Shown in pieces: positions 39,248 through 52,298 of a stretch of DNA of 64,000 nt. The notes beneath the pieces are model-generated. The model worked only from the letters and a program-made list of their open reading frames with translations. It did not search any database and had not been told where the DNA came from. Source of the DNA: Carnegiea gigantea (lineage: Eukaryota; Streptophyta; Magnoliopsida; Caryophyllales; Cactaceae); the NCBI GenBank assembly GCA_029747015.1, contig JAKOGI010001360.1, forward strand, positions 82,501 through 146,500. The letters run 5' to 3'. Position 1 is the stretch's first letter, and every line of letters begins with the position of its first letter. Made by a program: the position numbers and the translations under genes.

Positions 39248-39815
39248 GACCAAAATGACTACCAAGCCAACAGTCAAATTTACCAGTAAATTGCCAATCA
39301 AATAGACTAACAAGTCAAAGGCCTAATCAGCGGCCTAAGAAGGCGCATAAGTCGCAAACCCTAGTAAGGAGAAGGGGCTTCTTTCCCTATGAATAGAGTA
39401 GTACTCTCTCCTACTCACATGAGGTTCAAAAATTCATACATCGCGAAGGCATTCTGAAGACTCAAAGGGTTAATTTCTCTAGAGGAAGACAACAAGTACA
39501 ATCAAAGCATGTGCTGTCTACTTTCAAAGATTAAATAAAACTCGTTTTGATTGAGATCAAGCTTACTAGGCCCTTTCTCAAGATCAAATTAATTGAACTT
39601 CATTCAAAGGAAGTCAAATCAATGAACTTGATCGAGATTCAAGTTAATCAACCCTCTTTCAAGTACAAATTAGAGATCGAATGAGAGGAATTATTTATTT
39701 GTTCATCTTGTAACAAATACAAAGATTGTACCTACATATATGATATTAATACAAAATTAAATTTGTTTCTCAATTTCTTATCTAATTTATTTTATGCATG
39801 AAATTTGTTTTTATA
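39248..39815 (+). repeat. 3' LTR of the gag-only element
   Basis: Matches 37070-37632 along its length. It ends with ATGAAATTTGTTTTTATA, as the 5' copy does. No polypurine tract is visible before it, and it directly abuts the copia LTR that begins at 39818. Confidence 0.85.
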
Positions 39816-39817
39816 GG

Positions 39818-41301
39818 TGTAAAGTGAGATTTTCAACCTATTTGAATACAAAGATGAAAAGAAAAGAGAGATATGGATCTCTATTGCAATTCAAGATGTT
39901 AGATTTAGATGTTTCAGTATCTTCTATTGGCATGCTAATTATATAAGATTGCCGTAATTTTTAGGGCAATAACTACATAAGTCGTAATAATTCACAAGGG
40001 AACGCTACAACTATTAGGTTGAAGCTAACTGTTGAACGAATGAGGACTAACCTCGAGTACGGAATTGACTACAGGGTATAGCCCATGTTGATCTGAATAT
40101 GAGATGACTACTAAAGTCGCCTTTGGGATTCCACGTCCGAGACTCGAGACCCGCTGGTGATGGTAGACAGCCATGAGAGGAGAGGAGGGGAGGAGAGTGT
40201 GAGATTTTTGTGTCTACGTGTATTTTTAATTGATCCCCTAAAACCTCCTTATATAGGTTGGGGGGAAATTTAGGGTTGTCACCCTGAGCGGCCTCACTGG
40301 CTGTCGGGCCTAAAATAGTAGGCCCGGTCAACTATCCTCACTCAGCCACATAGGCCACAAAACACATGCTCTCCACGAATCATAACCCTTCACGCGTCAT
40401 ATCAGGAATAGGACGTGCGATCAAAAAGTAACAAGTAGTATTATATTAAGTTACTATCTAACTAACATAGCACTTTCACGAAATGCGAAACCCTAAATTA
40501 TCCTAAAACATCACCAGTGGCATTTCTAATCCCTTATGTCATGATATATCATATGACTATATACTCAATATAATTGCCTGGGCTGATATGGTGATAATGG
40601 GTAGATTTTTCTTAAACACTCATGATATTACATCTTACCTTAATTACTTTCCTAACATGTTCTCGTTAAGCCGTATACAACGTCACCCTTGAGAAACACA
40701 TTAGAGTAGCAACCTTAAGCTTCAACTTCACATGATAGCTTTAAGTCAAAGGTTCATCATCCTAGGGCCACACAGTGATAAGAGATGGGGAGGCCAGTTG
40801 TCACTCCGTGTCTAGGTCATCTTTTAAGCACACACAGTGTGAGATGTGTGCCATGACATAACTCCTATTTAACTAGGCTCGTAACTCTATATGCCATGTG
40901 AATCGCCAGTCTATATTTTTACCCAAAAACCTGAGCCACTAGATTAACATACTAAATTTTAATCTTGACACTCAAGATTTGGCTTTTAAGGCTTCAATAT
41001 GAAATCATATCTCATGTTCGACTCCCTTGAGTCTCATCTTAGACTTACAAAGGCGACTATATCTTATCTTATTCATACACTTTCAGTATAAGTAATCAAT
41101 ATTGTACACCTAATGTCAATATGATTCAGTCTCATCCTACCTCCTACTCAAGCGTTAGGGCAATTACCTATGTGACTAAGCCAATCAGAAGCCTAGGATA
41201 TTTCAACATGTCTAACAAATAAATCATAAAGCATTTAGGAAAACAACCTTCATTCTTTTTTTCTAAAATGCTAATTATAAGATGAGCGTATCCGTCACAC
41301 A
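39818..41301 (-). repeat. 3' LTR of the copia element
   Basis: On the - strand it runs from TGTGTGACGG (41301) to CTCACTTTACA (39818), TG to CA. A TATA-like AACCTATATAAGG stands at 40259-40247, followed about 45 bp later by a pyrimidine-rich leader. A decayed GTGGGAGATTG-like motif (GGGTGAAATCTTGCTA) precedes it, as usual for copia 3' ends. No second copy is available for comparison. Confidence 0.7.
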
Positions 41302-41322
41302 TAGCAAGATTTCACCCAAAAA

Positions 41323-41996
41323 CTAAACTCTACGAAGTCCTAGACTTAACGAATGTGATTTAAAAGCATCTCTCGGAATCGGCTTAGTTAACGGATTAGC
41401 AATCATCTTGTCAATAGATATATACTTGATGGCAACTTCCTTTGTCTTTATGGCGTTTCGCACGAAGTGATAACGCCTCTTGATGTGCTTAGTCTTCTGA
41501 TGGAACTTCGGATCTTTAACGAAGTGGATGGCAGCTATGTTGTCACACAACAACTCAACAGAATCATCAACTCTAGGAGTGAGGTTAAGATCCTGGAGGA
41601 AACGCTGAGCCACATTGCCTCCTACGTGGCTAAGCTACATGTGACATACTCTACCTCCATAGGAGCTATGCAGTCTTGCTTCTTACTACACCATGATATG
41701 GCTCTGTCACCCAGGGTGAAGATATACCCTGAGGTTGACCTGGACTCATCCGGGTCACCACCCCAATTAGCATCTAAATATCCTCTCAACTTAAGGTCCC
41801 CGGCTTGATAGCATAGGACCAAGTCAGTTGTACCACTAAGGTAGCGCATGATTCTCTTAATGGCTTGCCAATAAGCAAGTCCTAGGCTGCTCTGGTAACA
41901 ACTTACCAAGCCACCCGCAAAGCAAATGTCAGGTCGTATACAGAACATGACGTACATTAAGCTTTCTACAGCACTTACGTAATGAACATTGCTCAT
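41323..41996 (-). pseudogene. copia RT C-terminus and RNase H
   Basis: 41996-41622 gives YVSAVESLMYVMFCIRPDIC, YWQAIKRIMRYLSGTTDLVL, YLDANWGGDPDESRSTSGYI and AISWCSKKQDCIAPMEVEYV, the conserved copia block. A shift near 41620 leads to 41613-41323 with LLCDNIAAIHFVKDPKFHQK, TKHIKRRYHFVRN and MIANPLTKPIP. RNase H D-x-N and the final T-K-P motif are present. One frame change separates the two pieces. Confidence 0.92.
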
Positions 41997-43035
41997 TGTC
42001 TACTTTTCTTAGTCCGTTTTTGGGCATTAGTCAAGGATGAAGGTTAAATCCTTCTCAACTGGAGTATCTATGAGTTTGGAATAATGCATGTCAAATTGTT
42101 CTAAGACTTTCTTGATATATGCTTCTTAGCACATACCTAAGAGTTTCTTTGGTCGATTTCTGACTATTTCCATGCCTAGGACATACCTGACTTCACCCAT
42201 GTTCTTCATCTCAAAGACGGAGGATAGCCACTTGTTAGTGGCTTCAATCATCTCCCAGTTGTTCTCAACCAGTAGTAGGTCATCAATATATAGGTTAGGA
42301 AATATAATCCCCCCATTGATCTTTTGACATACACACAGTGGTCTTCTAAAACCATGGATAAGGCAAACGAAGTTATAGCATCATGGAATCTTAAGTTCTA
42401 AGATCTAGAAGATTGTGTAAAATCACATATGGACCTTTTAAGATGACACACCGTGTTCTCTTGCCCCTTAGATACAAAACTAATGGGTTGGTCCATATAG
42501 ATCTTTTTCTCAAGTCTGCCATTAAGGAAAGCAGTCTTTATGTCCATTTGAAAAACTCTAAGTCCAAATGGGCAACTAGGGCTTGGAGTAAGCAAATAGA
42601 GATAAATCTCACCACAAAAGACAATGTCTCTTCATAGTCTATATTCTTAATTTATGCAAACCCTTTCACCACTAAACCGGGCTTTGAACTTATCAATCAA
42701 AACATATGCCCGATGTTTTATCTTGAAAACCAACTTGTTTCCGATGGACTTACATCGGGTTAAAACATCAACAAATTCCCAAACTTTGTTTCTCACCATT
42801 GAGTCTATCTCATCCTTCATGGCGTCCATCCACTCTTTGTGATTTAGTGAGTCAATCGCCTCTTGATAAGAGGTAGGCTCCTCAACTTCCAAAGGAGTGC
42901 GTAGGAATATTTACTCTTCGATTTAGAAACATCAGCGAGGAATTCTTCCACGCTTACTCCTTTGGATCCTGGGACCTTCATTATTTGTTTGCTTGGGTGA
43001 GGCATCCCTCCCCTTTCTCTAAGATGTGTGGGACC
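41997..43035 (-). pseudogene. copia reverse transcriptase
   Basis: 42892-42647 carries EEPTSYQEAIDSLNHKEWMD, AMKDEIDSMVRNKVWEFVDV and KLVFKIKHR, and 42595-42398 has VFQMDIKTAFLNGRLEKKIY. Then a broken stretch includes NLYIDDLLLVENNWEM near 42285-42240: the catalytic Y-I-D-D is intact. KLLGMC near 42150 and HYSKLIDTPVEKDLT near 42080-42040 follow. Several stops and shifts are present. The domain would synthesise cDNA. Confidence 0.9.
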
Positions 43036-43838
43036 CTAAGCATGCGGAGAATCATTCTTACTAACTACATGTTCAGGAACTATAGATTGAGGACGGATCT
43101 CATTCATAGGTTGACTCTCCTCATGTACTGGCGATTGAGGAAGAATCTCATTCTTCTGAGTAGACAAGTCTCCTCTATTCCTTTCAGATAGGTGAGGCAC
43201 ACCATATTTGGTGACTTGGTTAGGGTTTAAATTCTCCCCCTTACCAAAAGATGGTTGAATATCTTGCTGTAACTCAAACAATTCAACATCCTTCTTGATT
43301 TTACCAATAGTTGGGAACTCATCCTTGAGAAAATCGATGTTGCGGGAATCTGTTCCTATAACGCCACCATTAGAGTGCTCCCCGTACATCACATATCCTT
43401 TAGATTGTGCGAGATATCTAATGAACACCATTTTGGTGGCTCTTAGACCAAGTTTTTTATATTTGTGGCTTGGGTTATGCACATAGCCAGCCGAACCCCA
43501 TGGGCATAAATGGTCTAAGGATGACTTCTTACCAAACCATAACTCATATGGTGTAGCAGGTATACTCTTGCTTAGTACACGGTTAAGGATATAGGTTGCT
43601 GTGAGCAACAGATCCCCCTAGAAACTAATTGGGAGATTTGCATGTGCCATCATCGACCTGACCATGTCAAGTAATGCACGGTTCCTACATTCCACAACAC
43701 CATTTTATTGTGGGGTGTGTGGAATCATTAGTTGTCTTTGTATGCCTTTTTCTTGATAGAACTCTTTGAACATATCAGAGAGGTATTCACGACCTCGATC
43801 AGTCCGAAAGATTTTGACTGTTTATTCTAATTGAGTCC
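43036..43838 (-). pseudogene. copia integrase, part downstream of the CACTA insertion
   Basis: Starting at the insertion edge, the - strand reads KIFRTDRGREYLSDMFKEFY, then GIQRQLMIPHTPQ-NGVVE, RNRALLDMVRSMMAHANLPI, LLTATYILNRVLSKSIPATP, YELWFGKKSSLDHL and KGYVMYGEHSNGGVIGTDSR. These are the catalytic-core D and E regions and the GKGY-type domain. A stop replaces the codon before NGVVE. Upstream residues continue on the far side of the insertion at 46722. Confidence 0.92.
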
Positions 43839-46718
43839 CATTACAACAAAATGAATCTTTTGCAATACCGATCATGGCAACATTAGTAAAAGTTGTTGCA
43901 ATAGAGTACCTTTGGCAATGCCTCATAATATTATTGCATAAGATCTAACCCAATGCAACAGTTTCTCAAAACTGCTGCCATAACTAGTTTATGGCAACGT
44001 TTTTTTAAAAGAAAATTAAAAAAAGAGAAAAATGAGGAAAGGGGGCCGTGAGGCCCATAAGACACATTTAATCTATCCTCCACTTCTGCCTTCTCAAACA
44101 TTCAAAACCCTCATCCCTCTCCCTGCCCCCTCTCCCTTACACACTCTATCTATCCTTCGAGCAGAAGAGCTACTGCAAGATTGAACATGGTAATCAATTC
44201 CAATTCATCTTCAATAACTGCTGATGAAAATATCTTTTGAAAAATTTAGAGTTTGGTTCTCTATCTCCCTCTCTTTCTCTCTCTTATTTAGACTTGGATT
44301 ATGTTTTACAAAATTTCATGGATTGATTCTTATCTTGAGCCTCAAAACTTTTTATGTACTTTCTTTAGTGTTCATGTAGAAAACCTTATTTTGTCAACGA
44401 TTTGTTTTTTTATTAAAACTTTGCAATTGGCCAATTCTCTCCCAAAAGGTACAAAACCCTAATTTATATTGTAAATTTTTAACACAAGTTTATATATGGG
44501 TTCTAATTTTGTCAATCTCTTGCCTATAGGATTTCGATGGGTTGAATTGCAAACTCAAGCATACTCATTTCATTGAATCATTGTCCCGGAATCCTGAGAC
44601 TCAAACCCTCTGCCTAGGAGTGGAATTACGCTACAATAAGTTCACTCATGCTCGTTTGTGGGCCCCAAATTGAAAGTCTAAACTAGTGAACTCTGCTTTG
44701 AGTATTGAGAATATGAAGCTATTTGTGAAATTGCTTTGGTATAATATAGCTTTTCTGTTTGCAATGTGTTCGTGTGATTACGTTTAATAGGAAGTATTAG
44801 TCATTCAAATACTTTTTTTAAAAATTTTTGGTATTGTTTGCAAAATATCTGAGTAAGGGGCGTGTACTGTGTGTGACTTCAATCGGAATCCTTCATTTAT
44901 TTCATTTGATTCTATTTTGGTATCCTGATGATTAGGTAGTTGATACACAGTGTTGAAAAATAGGAATTAGGGTTGTTGTGTCTATAGTGGAATGAAATTA
45001 AGGATTTAATATTAGACTGTTAAATAGCTCTAGGCTACCATAATTTTATGAGCTTATTTGGATAGGATTAAACTTGTCTTTTCTTATCCTTTATTGATAA
45101 TAAATCAATGCTCTTGCTATGAGTATGTACTTGAATCTAATATAGGTTGTTCATGTAACAATATAGCTTTAGCGTTACCAAGAAGCTACTTGGGTATGTA
45201 ATTTAGATAACTACTTGGTCAGTACCCTTGGAATTTGCATATGAGATCTAAGGTTGAACTTGGTGGACAAAATCTGGTATGATTGGTTTGTTTTCACCAA
45301 ATATTTGAGTTTGTTCTCTTCACTTGTATAAGATAGAGTACTTTCAAACTCTTAAAATTTTAAAGGACGAATGAGTTTTGATTGATGTATAAGTGTCTTT
45401 TTCCCCTCTTAATACATAGAGTGAGTTATCTTATGTTTTGGACATGATGTACATAAGGAAGGCCATTGACTAATACTATCTAGATGGTGCAACTAGGAGA
45501 TCCTTGCATAATGGTAGCTTGATAAGACAATTTAGTCATCGAAAGTGAGGCTTGGAAGGTGATTTATGCTTGTGAAACTCCTTTATTAGTTTCGTAATAT
45601 ACTAGTGCTATGATTTTTATTAGATTTTAATACCTCTTTGATATCTACTCTTTGAACTAGTACTCATTACTATAGTTCAAGCTAGTAGTCATTATCTTTA
45701 GTTCTATATTCGTTTTGTTATGCTTTCAGGTAGCTAAAAAGTCATATTTAGGCAAGCTCATCTTAGCAAATTATACTGTATAGTTGTGAAGCTATCCTTT
45801 TAAGACTTAATGATTATGGTTAATACTTTGGCTGAAATGAATTTAAGGTGGCTGAAGTTGCATAGCTTATATATAAATAATGTTTGATTATTGGATTACT
45901 TATGAATTATATTGATTGCTTTTAGTTAGTCTTCTTTGAAATCCTAAAGTGTTATTATCGTAAACTACATACAATTTATTGTTTTGCTTATATATATTTA
46001 TTCTTTTTTCCTCATTTTTCATGTATAGGACTCCTAAACACACTCCTTGCGAAGTTACTGCTTGCAATATGATGGAATTCATGATGAGGAGAGTCACATG
46101 TGGTGTCTGCATCTCATTGCATATGTTTCACACATCTGGGCACATCACTGGTGTTATATTCCAAAGTTATATGTATATGTTGGATATAATTCTCAAGCAA
46201 TAGTTGGGTATTGGAACAAGCTAGATCATCAGTGTATTTGATTTGGAGATCTCTTAGATAACTTTTTGTGATTATGCCTGAGTAAGTTTGAATGATTTGT
46301 ATTCCCTTTTCGAGTGTAATCTAGTCTATTGAAATTTGTACAATAACTAGAAACTTTTTTTCCTTATTGGCAATTTTGTTTTGATTGTTCAAAATGGTTT
46401 TGAAATAGGTGGCATTTGTTGACTTGCAAGTACCAACAATGGAGCTAGAAATATATAATTCCATTTTGCATCACAAACCATTCCCATAGGTCTGAAACTT
46501 ATTGCATATGGTGTAAAAGAAAACTGTTGCAGCTAAAATTCTTTTGGCAACGTTTTTTTAGGAACCATTGCCATATAGTAAAAATATTTTCCATAGACTT
46601 ATTGCAGCATACACCAAATGCAACATGTTGCATAGCATTGCCATAGATCTACTGCAACAATTTCTATATCTAGTGTAACACCTTTAATGCATTACTAAAA
46701 GGCTTTTTGCTTGTAGCG
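43839..46718. mobile_element. Non-autonomous CACTA-type element inserted in copia integrase
   Basis: The left end CATTACAACAAAATGAATCT and the reverse complement of the right end CGCTACAAGCAAAAAGCCTT align along about 28 bp with substitutions. Flanking triplets are TCC and TTC. Subterminal motifs TTGCAACA/TGTTGCA and TTGCCATA/TATGGCAA occur at 43859-44010 and 46500-46690. No transposase was seen. Inside, 44080-44190 is pyrimidine-rich and ends in ATG/GTAATC, resembling a leader exon and donor. Joining 43838 to 46719 restores the copia reading order. Confidence 0.8.
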
Positions 46719-46721
46719 TTC

Positions 46722-48143
46722 CTACCTCTGTTATAAAGCGTTTGAACACATCAAGTGCCTCGTCGCGATAAGATAATAGGTATACATACCCATATCGCAA
46801 ATATCATGTATAAGGGTAATGAAATAGATGGCCCTATGACGTGCTTTAACGTTCATGGATCCACAGAGGGACTAGATGTTCTCGAAGCTTTACCCAAAGG
46901 CTTTATTGTTGCCTTGCCAGCTAGACATGACTCACACCTAGGTAACTTGACCCTGGTGAGTTGATCTAGAAGTCCTTCTTTAGCTAGCCCACTTATCTTA
47001 TCTTGACCCACATAACCAAGTCTAGCATGCTACTTAATAGATTCCGAATTGGAGTCAAAGTATGAAACAAAAGTAGAGGATATATTATTATATGAATCAT
47101 CCAAATCTAAAACAATGAAATCTCCTTTCAATGTCGCTTGGCCAAACAAATTGCCATGATAAAACAAATCTAAACCATCTGGACGAAATCCAAAAGTAAA
47201 ACATAATCTAATTAAAGAGACATAAGAAATTAAAAAGCATCGCACCCTAGGTGCATAGAGGGCATCATAAAGAAGTAGCTTCTTTCCTCCATGGAGTTTA
47301 AGCTAATGTGTTCCTACTCCAATGACATTTTCTTCACGATCGTTTTCCAGTATGATAGTCCATGAACCTACCGGGTAGCGATGGAATTCCATGAATTCAG
47401 CCTTGTCCTAAACATGTGCTTTGTTACCCCCGTGTCTACAATCCATTGAGTAAGAGAGTTAGCAACGAATTCATGGAAACAAACATATAATTTAGGAGTT
47501 TTAGTGGAAAGAGGTTCCTTGGCTAGCTCAGGACAATCACGAGCGAAATGACCCTTCTTTCCATAGTTATAGTACTTCACGCGTGCCATATCCTTACTTC
47601 CATTGCCCTTAGCCTTATGCTTCTTAGCGGTACCACTATTGGAGCAAGAGTTCTATGGAGGATAGGGACCCTTCTTGGGCTCTTTACCATGATAAGGCCT
47701 CTTACCCCTGGGTCCTGACCTTTTGGCAATGAATGTCACACTAGCAGGTGCATATATCTTTACACGCTCTTCCTCCATTCCGAGGTGCTTTGAGATTGCC
47801 TCGAAGGTCTTGATATTCTCACTATGTGTCATAATGACCTTAAAGCTCTTCTAATATTAATTGTCATTAGGAAGAGCCCTATTCACATTCAGGGCCTCTT
47901 CTTTCTCAGAAATCTCTTATCCTGCAGCTTTAAGATCTCGAACCATGGCACTCATGGTTCGAAGGTGTTCAGAGATACTACGACTAGAGTCAATAATATA
48001 ATGCATCCATTTTAGCTGCAAGGTACACAACTTCGTAGAAGATGTCTACCCGAGCCTAATCTTAAGCTGCGCCCACATGTCTTTGGTAGTGGGGTAGCAT
48101 TCAATCTCACCCAGGAGTTCGTCCTGTATACAAGACAGCATTT
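46722..48143 (-). pseudogene. copia gag C-terminus, zinc knuckle, protease and N-terminal integrase
   Basis: From 48143 the - strand continues gag: MLSCIQDELLGEIECYPTTK, DMWAQLKIR, TLQLKWMHYI, SISEHLRTMSAMVRDLKAAG and IKTFEAISKHLGMEEERVKI. Next, at 47589-47368, is MARVKYYNYGKKGHFARDCP, a CCHC knuckle whose first two Cys are Tyr, and SLTQWIVDTGVTKHM with the D-T-G of the copia protease. Further left are the pre-integrase pieces (DLFYHGNLFGQATLKGDFIV near 47170-47110; ARLGYVGQDKISGL near 47035-46985). The stretch ends with FKRFITEVGT at the CACTA insertion. A few stops and shifts are present. Confidence 0.9.
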
Positions 48144-48146
48144 GTA

Positions 48147-51100
48147 CACTACAAAAAAGGTTGCTTCTCTCCACATTTAATTTTGCTAATAACCAAACTT
48201 ATAAGTGTAGAAATAGCAGTTGCCCACACTTAGGCTAAGTGCGGGGAGGTTAAGTGTGTGGAAATGTTCTCCACACTTAATAGAAATGTGGGTAGAGCTA
48301 TATTTCCTACACTTATAAATGCGAAGTAAGTACTGATTACCCACAATTTATGTGTGGCCATTTTACTCTATACCCACTCTGAAAGATGCAAGAAATCATA
48401 ATTTTCCCAACACTTAAAAGTATTACTAGTGCCGTTTTAGTTTTTAAAAAAATAATGCTGGCAATTAATGTAAAACTTATTAAGTTAAAAATAGAACAAT
48501 TGTATACAATTGTTCTTTTTTTAATTAACAAGTTTTATACTAATTACCAGTGCGCATCATCCTATATAAATGAACAAAATGAACAAACCAACAAATTAAA
48601 ATAGATCAAACATCAATTAAATAAATTACACATTAGTACCTGAAAAAAATTAATTGTAAACACAACAACAAAGACTAAGATAATCAAAACTAAATATTCT
48701 ACATTGTTTTGAATCCATCCTACTAATTTTTTTATTACAGGTAGCTGATTGAACATTTTATTGCTCTATATACATCCTAAAACTATACTTTGAAAACATG
48801 CCTAACATCTAAGAATATATATAAAAAAAAATCTCCATCTTCATTTTCTTCACGGAGCGATGTTAGCTCCAGAAATGCAACCTGTTAGACAATTGAAATA
48901 CACAAAAAAATAATCATTAGAAAAGATAACCAAAGATATTAACTAAGACACAGACTCGGCAGAATCAAATTTAAAGATGCCCAACAGAGTTCAACCACCT
49001 ATAGAACTACAATAGAGTTGAATCAAGAATAGAACCATAATCGAGTTCAACCAATAATAGAACCGTGTCAATACAACAGATATAGTGCTTGCCATAACAA
49101 ATTCCATAAAAGCAATCCGAGTAGAATGGTGATAGGCCCCAAGCAACATCAGACGATGAACATGGAAAGCAACGTTCTTGTGAAGATATAAGAACATATA
49201 ATTTAAACTTGCCTAATCCTCAATGAAACCAAAATGAAACCACCATAATGTGTCAGGGAATAAACTAACCTAAATCAACCCTAAAATGGAAAGAATTAGG
49301 GAAACAGGGGATAGACATAACACTAGGAAGCATAGCCAAATAGAGAAACAGAGCAACAGTAGTGGTAGCAGAAAGGGAAATTCACCATACCAAAACAAAA
49401 TCAAACAAAATCTTTCACGCATGAAGAGTCCACCCAAAATCCAACTAAGCGTATCTTAATTTTTCACCACAAAAATTAAACCCATTAGCAACTTTGCATC
49501 TCAACAAACCCTCCCTCAACTTTAATTAGAAAGTTTGCAGTCAACCTATAACAATCATGCCCAGAGCATTGAAGCATAACATAATCAACATGAAGAAAAG
49601 GGGCGGGATAGATTAAACTAACGGTACATATCCATGAGAAACTCGAGTAAAGATGAGACAAATTTTATCAACAAGGCCAAACCAATGACTTATTGTTTCT
49701 AAATCTATTGTCGCTAATGAAAAATGGAAACGAAATTCGGCTTCATTTCTAATAGAGACAAAAATTAGATACGAAAAATTACATTCATCCAAAGGATATC
49801 ACAAACAGAAATATTTGAGCATCATAGTATAAAGTTCAATGAAATTACAGAAGAATGGTAGCAAGCATACATGATATCTCAAATGCAATGAATTTAGCAA
49901 ACTAACATGGTATAATAATTGCTAGATTATATTCCGCACCAAAAAAAAAAAAATTGCTAGATTATAAACATTACTAACTTAGCATCCAGCTAACATACTG
50001 CATCTCAACATAATGAATTAGAAAATACAAAACCCAGCCATGAATTAGAACATACTCCATTATCCAATACTACTAGAAAAAAAAAAGAGCACAAACACAA
50101 ACTCAATCAAGCTAAAATTAGAATGAGAATTAAAAGTGAACCAAAACTTGAATCGTTAGGAAGAATATCTCAAATTATAGTTCATAAAGCATAAATCATC
50201 AAACATACCAAAACTACAACTTTCAATTTCATGTAATATTGGGGGCAGGCCAAATATCTCAGGAAGAATATGTCAAATTCAGGGATCAAATAGACCAAAG
50301 ACTATAAGAATAAAAGTATTGGACTCATTGGTTATAGATATTACATAGTAAAGCTATTGCAGGAATTTTGATATATGACTTAAAATTGCAATAGAAGAAT
50401 ACAAGATCATGAATTTCATATAGCATATCAATTTTCCTCTCTCTAGATCATGTTCCAAGAGCCTGTAATGTAGTAAAACCACACCTCCACATACTTTGAG
50501 AAATTCAGGTTCACCAGAAAAGGGGTAGGAAGATGAAAGGTTAGGTGGCAATTGTGTAATTAAGTGATTAGAGGGAATAAAAACATTTCCCTTGCATCCC
50601 TTTTGTATTTAGAAATCAAGTCATTAACACCATTTCTTGCTTTCTTACCTGAAGTTACACTGTGACGATTGACCTGCGTCATTCTTGTTGAAGCAACCAA
50701 TTCTGCAGAGAACCAAGTGACGATGACCCCAATCAAAGAAGATGAAAAATCAATGAAACCCCTGCAAATAAAGAAAACAACGAAAAAAACACTGGAGATC
50801 AAGAGAGAGAGAGACTAATTTGAACTCATTGCGCATAACTTAGGGTTAGCTAGGGTCAATTGATTCTAAAATTTCCTAAACCTGCAAGACATTTTCCAGG
50901 CCAAAGAGAGATATCAAACAGAGAGTGATACAGAGATAAGCATCAGAGCTCTACAGTTGGTGAAAAAGAAATTAAGGAAATGCCTCTTTTGGTCTGCCCA
51001 CAGTTATAAATGTGTTTAGTAGTTCGAATAAGAAAATTATAGTTTTCCTCCACCATGCTAGCACATCTAGGGTCAAACAAGTCAACCAAAACTACAACTT

Positions 51101-52295
51101 TCAATTTCATGTAATTAGACACCAAACAACTGAAGTAGAAGACAAGGCAGAGCAACCAACCAGAGGGGAAGAGGGATAGAGGCCACGAGCATCCTTGCTT
51201 CAAGCTCATCCTAAATTCAACACCCCTATTAACATAACGTTAAACACTAGTTACCCAAGCTTAGAAAATTAGGGAAAAGGGAAGGGAAGTACTGACTTTT
51301 AGAACACAAGCCGAATCACAATTCCAAGCCCAAAAATGGTGGAAAGGCCATTAGCACTGCCTTAGGCAGAGCAGAACAGAGGATCTAAAACAAGGGAGGG
51401 GAAAAGCCAAAATTACTCAAATTCGAACCCAAAACATTACGATTGGAAGCTAGATCATAAATGTCTATATCTAGATTAACAAAACAAAGCCTAATTACAT
51501 GAAATTGAACACTGGAAATGGATCTAAATTCGAAATAGATGAAACAGGAGCAAACCTTAAATTACTGGTACTGAAATTAAAACGAAGAACAGCCTAAAAT
51601 TAAACTTAAAAATGTAAAACTATGCCTAGATTGATATCTAATTTGATCACTACTGCCTCCTTATACCCGAGCCCTCTTCAAACGCGACCGTTGGAGTGTG
51701 ATGGCGTGGATGGTGAGGATGAATCTCGTGCTGGCTGAAGCTACGCGAATCGTGGTGCGGATGAGGATGAGATGAGATGGTGGTGCTGGTTGATGGAGTT
51801 TGAGAAGAGAGAGAGAGAGACAATGGAGATGAGTTCGAAAGTGAGAGAGGATGAAGAAGGTGAGGCAGACTAAAATGGTGGGGGAGAGGCTAAATGTCGG
51901 GCTTCTGGGTTTTGTCCTGTGAGAGCCGAGAGAGGCGAGAGAAAGGAGATTGGGGGTAATCCATGTGAGAGGTGCGTGATGGGTATGGGACCAATAGGAA
52001 TGGTTTTGGCTGCAAATGAATATGTTTATATATAAATCAATATTTAAATATTTTTTATCTTTTTAAAAAATTCCCCAAAAGTAATATATTTTGCAAGTTA
52101 GTTAATAAGTTTATATATATATATATCTATATAATTAGTTCTCCACAATTGATAAGTATAGGAAAAGGTTTATGACTTCCCCATACTTATTAAATGTGGA
52201 GTCGAAAAAACTATCAAATTTATCATTTTTCTCTCCACACTTCATTAAGTGTAGTGGCACAATAAATGCGAAAGGATGCATTATTTTTTATAGTG
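48147..52295. mobile_element. Non-autonomous CACTA element inserted in copia gag
   Basis: The termini are CACTACAAAAAAGG at 48147 and, reverse-complemented from 52295, CACTATAAAAAATA. Both are flanked by GTA (48144-48146 and 52296-52298), a perfect 3-bp duplication. Subterminal regions carry CCACACTTAA/TTAAGTGTGG variants (48170-48360 and 52140-52260). No transposase domain was recognised in 4.1 kb. 51660-51960 is GC-richer with a (CT)n-like run when read on the - strand, resembling a promoter/leader exon near the right end. Joining 48143-48146 to 52299 restores gag (GCYS-MLSCIQ). Confidence 0.93.
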
Positions 52296-52298
52296 GTA

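Larger units (their letters stand above)
36910..39815 (+). mobile_element. Gag-only LTR retrotransposon (Ty3/gypsy type, non-autonomous)
   Basis: Two diverged direct repeats, 37070-37632 and 39248-39815 (about 565 bp each), flank a 1.6-kb interior. The interior starts with a GGCACGTCCAGTGGGACC motif, typical just upstream of gypsy gag in many plants, and codes only a broken gag. No protease, RT, RNase H or integrase is present between the repeats. It is either a terminal-repeat-with-gag (TR-GAG) element or an internal-deletion derivative. A candidate TG start of the left LTR is at 36910, right after a G run. Confidence 0.8.

Noticed and set aside
46027..46240. Open frames of 60-74 codons inside the CACTA-type element as a possible captured gene
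   Set aside because: No conserved motif could be recognised and codon structure is not convincing.
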